From Bacillota bacterium (lineage in GTDB: Bacteria; Bacillota; Clostridia; Christensenellales; Aristaeellaceae), in the NCBI GenBank assembly GCA_023459675.1, contig JAEWTC010000225.1, positions 1 through 12,960 of the forward strand: a DNA stretch of 12,960 bases. Direction: 5' to 3'. Shown piece by piece: positions 12,791 to 12,960 of the stretch. Below the pieces are notes generated by a model. It was not told the origin of the DNA, did not search any database, and was given only the letters and a program-made list of their open reading frames with translations. Both the position numbers and the translations under genes were made by a program. The first letter of the stretch is position 1, and each line of letters starts with the position of its first letter.

Positions 12791-12960
12791 TTATAGGGTT
12801 CTTTCTTTCCCCATGAACACGCTGGCGACCGTGCCCGGCCCGCAGTGCGCGCCGATGACGGGGCCGATGAGGACGGTTTTGACGGGGCCGAGGTTGGGCA
12901 CGCGCTCGCGGATGAGGGCTTCGAGGCGCTTGACGTCGTCCTCGGCGTCCGCGTGCATCA
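12791..12960 (-). CDS. DegV-family protein, C-terminal fragment
   Basis: The last 55 residues are visible, ending in TAA at 12791-12793. LIRERVPN, then VKTVLIGPVIGAHCGPGTVA and SVFMGKERTL match the conserved C-terminal lobe of DegV proteins, where IGPVIGAHTGPG contributes to the fatty-acid pocket. In Bacillota DegV/FakB proteins bind fatty acids, some delivering them to the FakA kinase for phospholipid synthesis. Here Cys replaces the usual Thr in AHTGPG. The N-terminal part and promoter are outside the window. The gene is followed within 10 bases by repeat copy C. Confidence 0.88.
   Translation of the reverse strand, partial: MHADAEDDVKRLEALIRERVPNLGPVKTVLIGPVIGAHCGPGTVASVFMGKERTL

Noticed and set aside
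12440..12795. Target-site duplication around copy C
   Set aside because: The flanks (cgcta before, gcaat after) do not match convincingly, so transposition could not be shown from the flanks.
1..12960. CRISPR array, tRNA or rRNA genes, integrase or transposase
   Set aside because: No regularly spaced direct repeats, cloverleaf or rRNA-like sequence and no recombinase motifs were seen in reading the window.

Overview
The window looks like a chromosomal segment of a GC-rich member of the Bacillota, most likely a gut-type Clostridia. The clues are strong AGGAGG-type ribosome binding sites, a CGAAC-N4-GTTCG (Bacillota-type) LexA box, a DegV-family gene, consensus TTGACA/TATAAT promoters and a large secreted SH3/MucBP-like protein. 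I cannot name the species.

Layout. (1) 1-146 is the 3' end of a yebC/pmpR-type gene. It runs directly into a 135-522 block of imperfect intergenic repeats; a related 323-bp copy lies at 12458-12780, directly downstream of the DegV-family gene at the right edge. (2) 523-960 is conspicuously AT-rich and holds only relics: a 39-codon minus-strand ORF with an in-frame stop upstream, and a strong but orphan ribosome binding site. (3) 961-2184 is a compact phage-type regulatory module. A 62-aa basic protein and a sigma-70-region-4-like protein form a leftward operon, facing a rightward XRE repressor across about 160 bp that contains two promoters and several TTGTGT/ACACAA operator-like sites. (4) 2185-2683 has no convincing gene. 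It holds a consensus leftward promoter with a LexA box exactly in its spacer, aimed at the 3' end of the repressor gene. (5) 2744-3698 is a leftward pair: a possible 55-aa protein and an XRE protein with six ~28-residue repeats. (6) 3926-9210 reads leftward: a RimJ/RimL-type acetyltransferase and a 1530-aa membrane-anchored surface protein with an NPY-repeat cytoplasmic tail. (7) 9398-12365 reads rightward: a Nudix hydrolase, a second acetyltransferase, a TPR-like lipoprotein and an EamA transporter.

The most unusual signals are three. The first is the repeat family, whose terminal stems differ in sequence between copies but keep their pairing and share the same G·G mismatch; both framed copies lie immediately 3' of a gene in the same orientation. 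The second is the divergent repressor switch combined with an SOS promoter antisense to a repressor that has no self-cleavage domain. The third is the architecture of the giant surface protein. Genes in regions 6 and 7 otherwise look like ordinary chromosomal genes. No transposase, integrase, CRISPR array, rRNA or tRNA was recognised.
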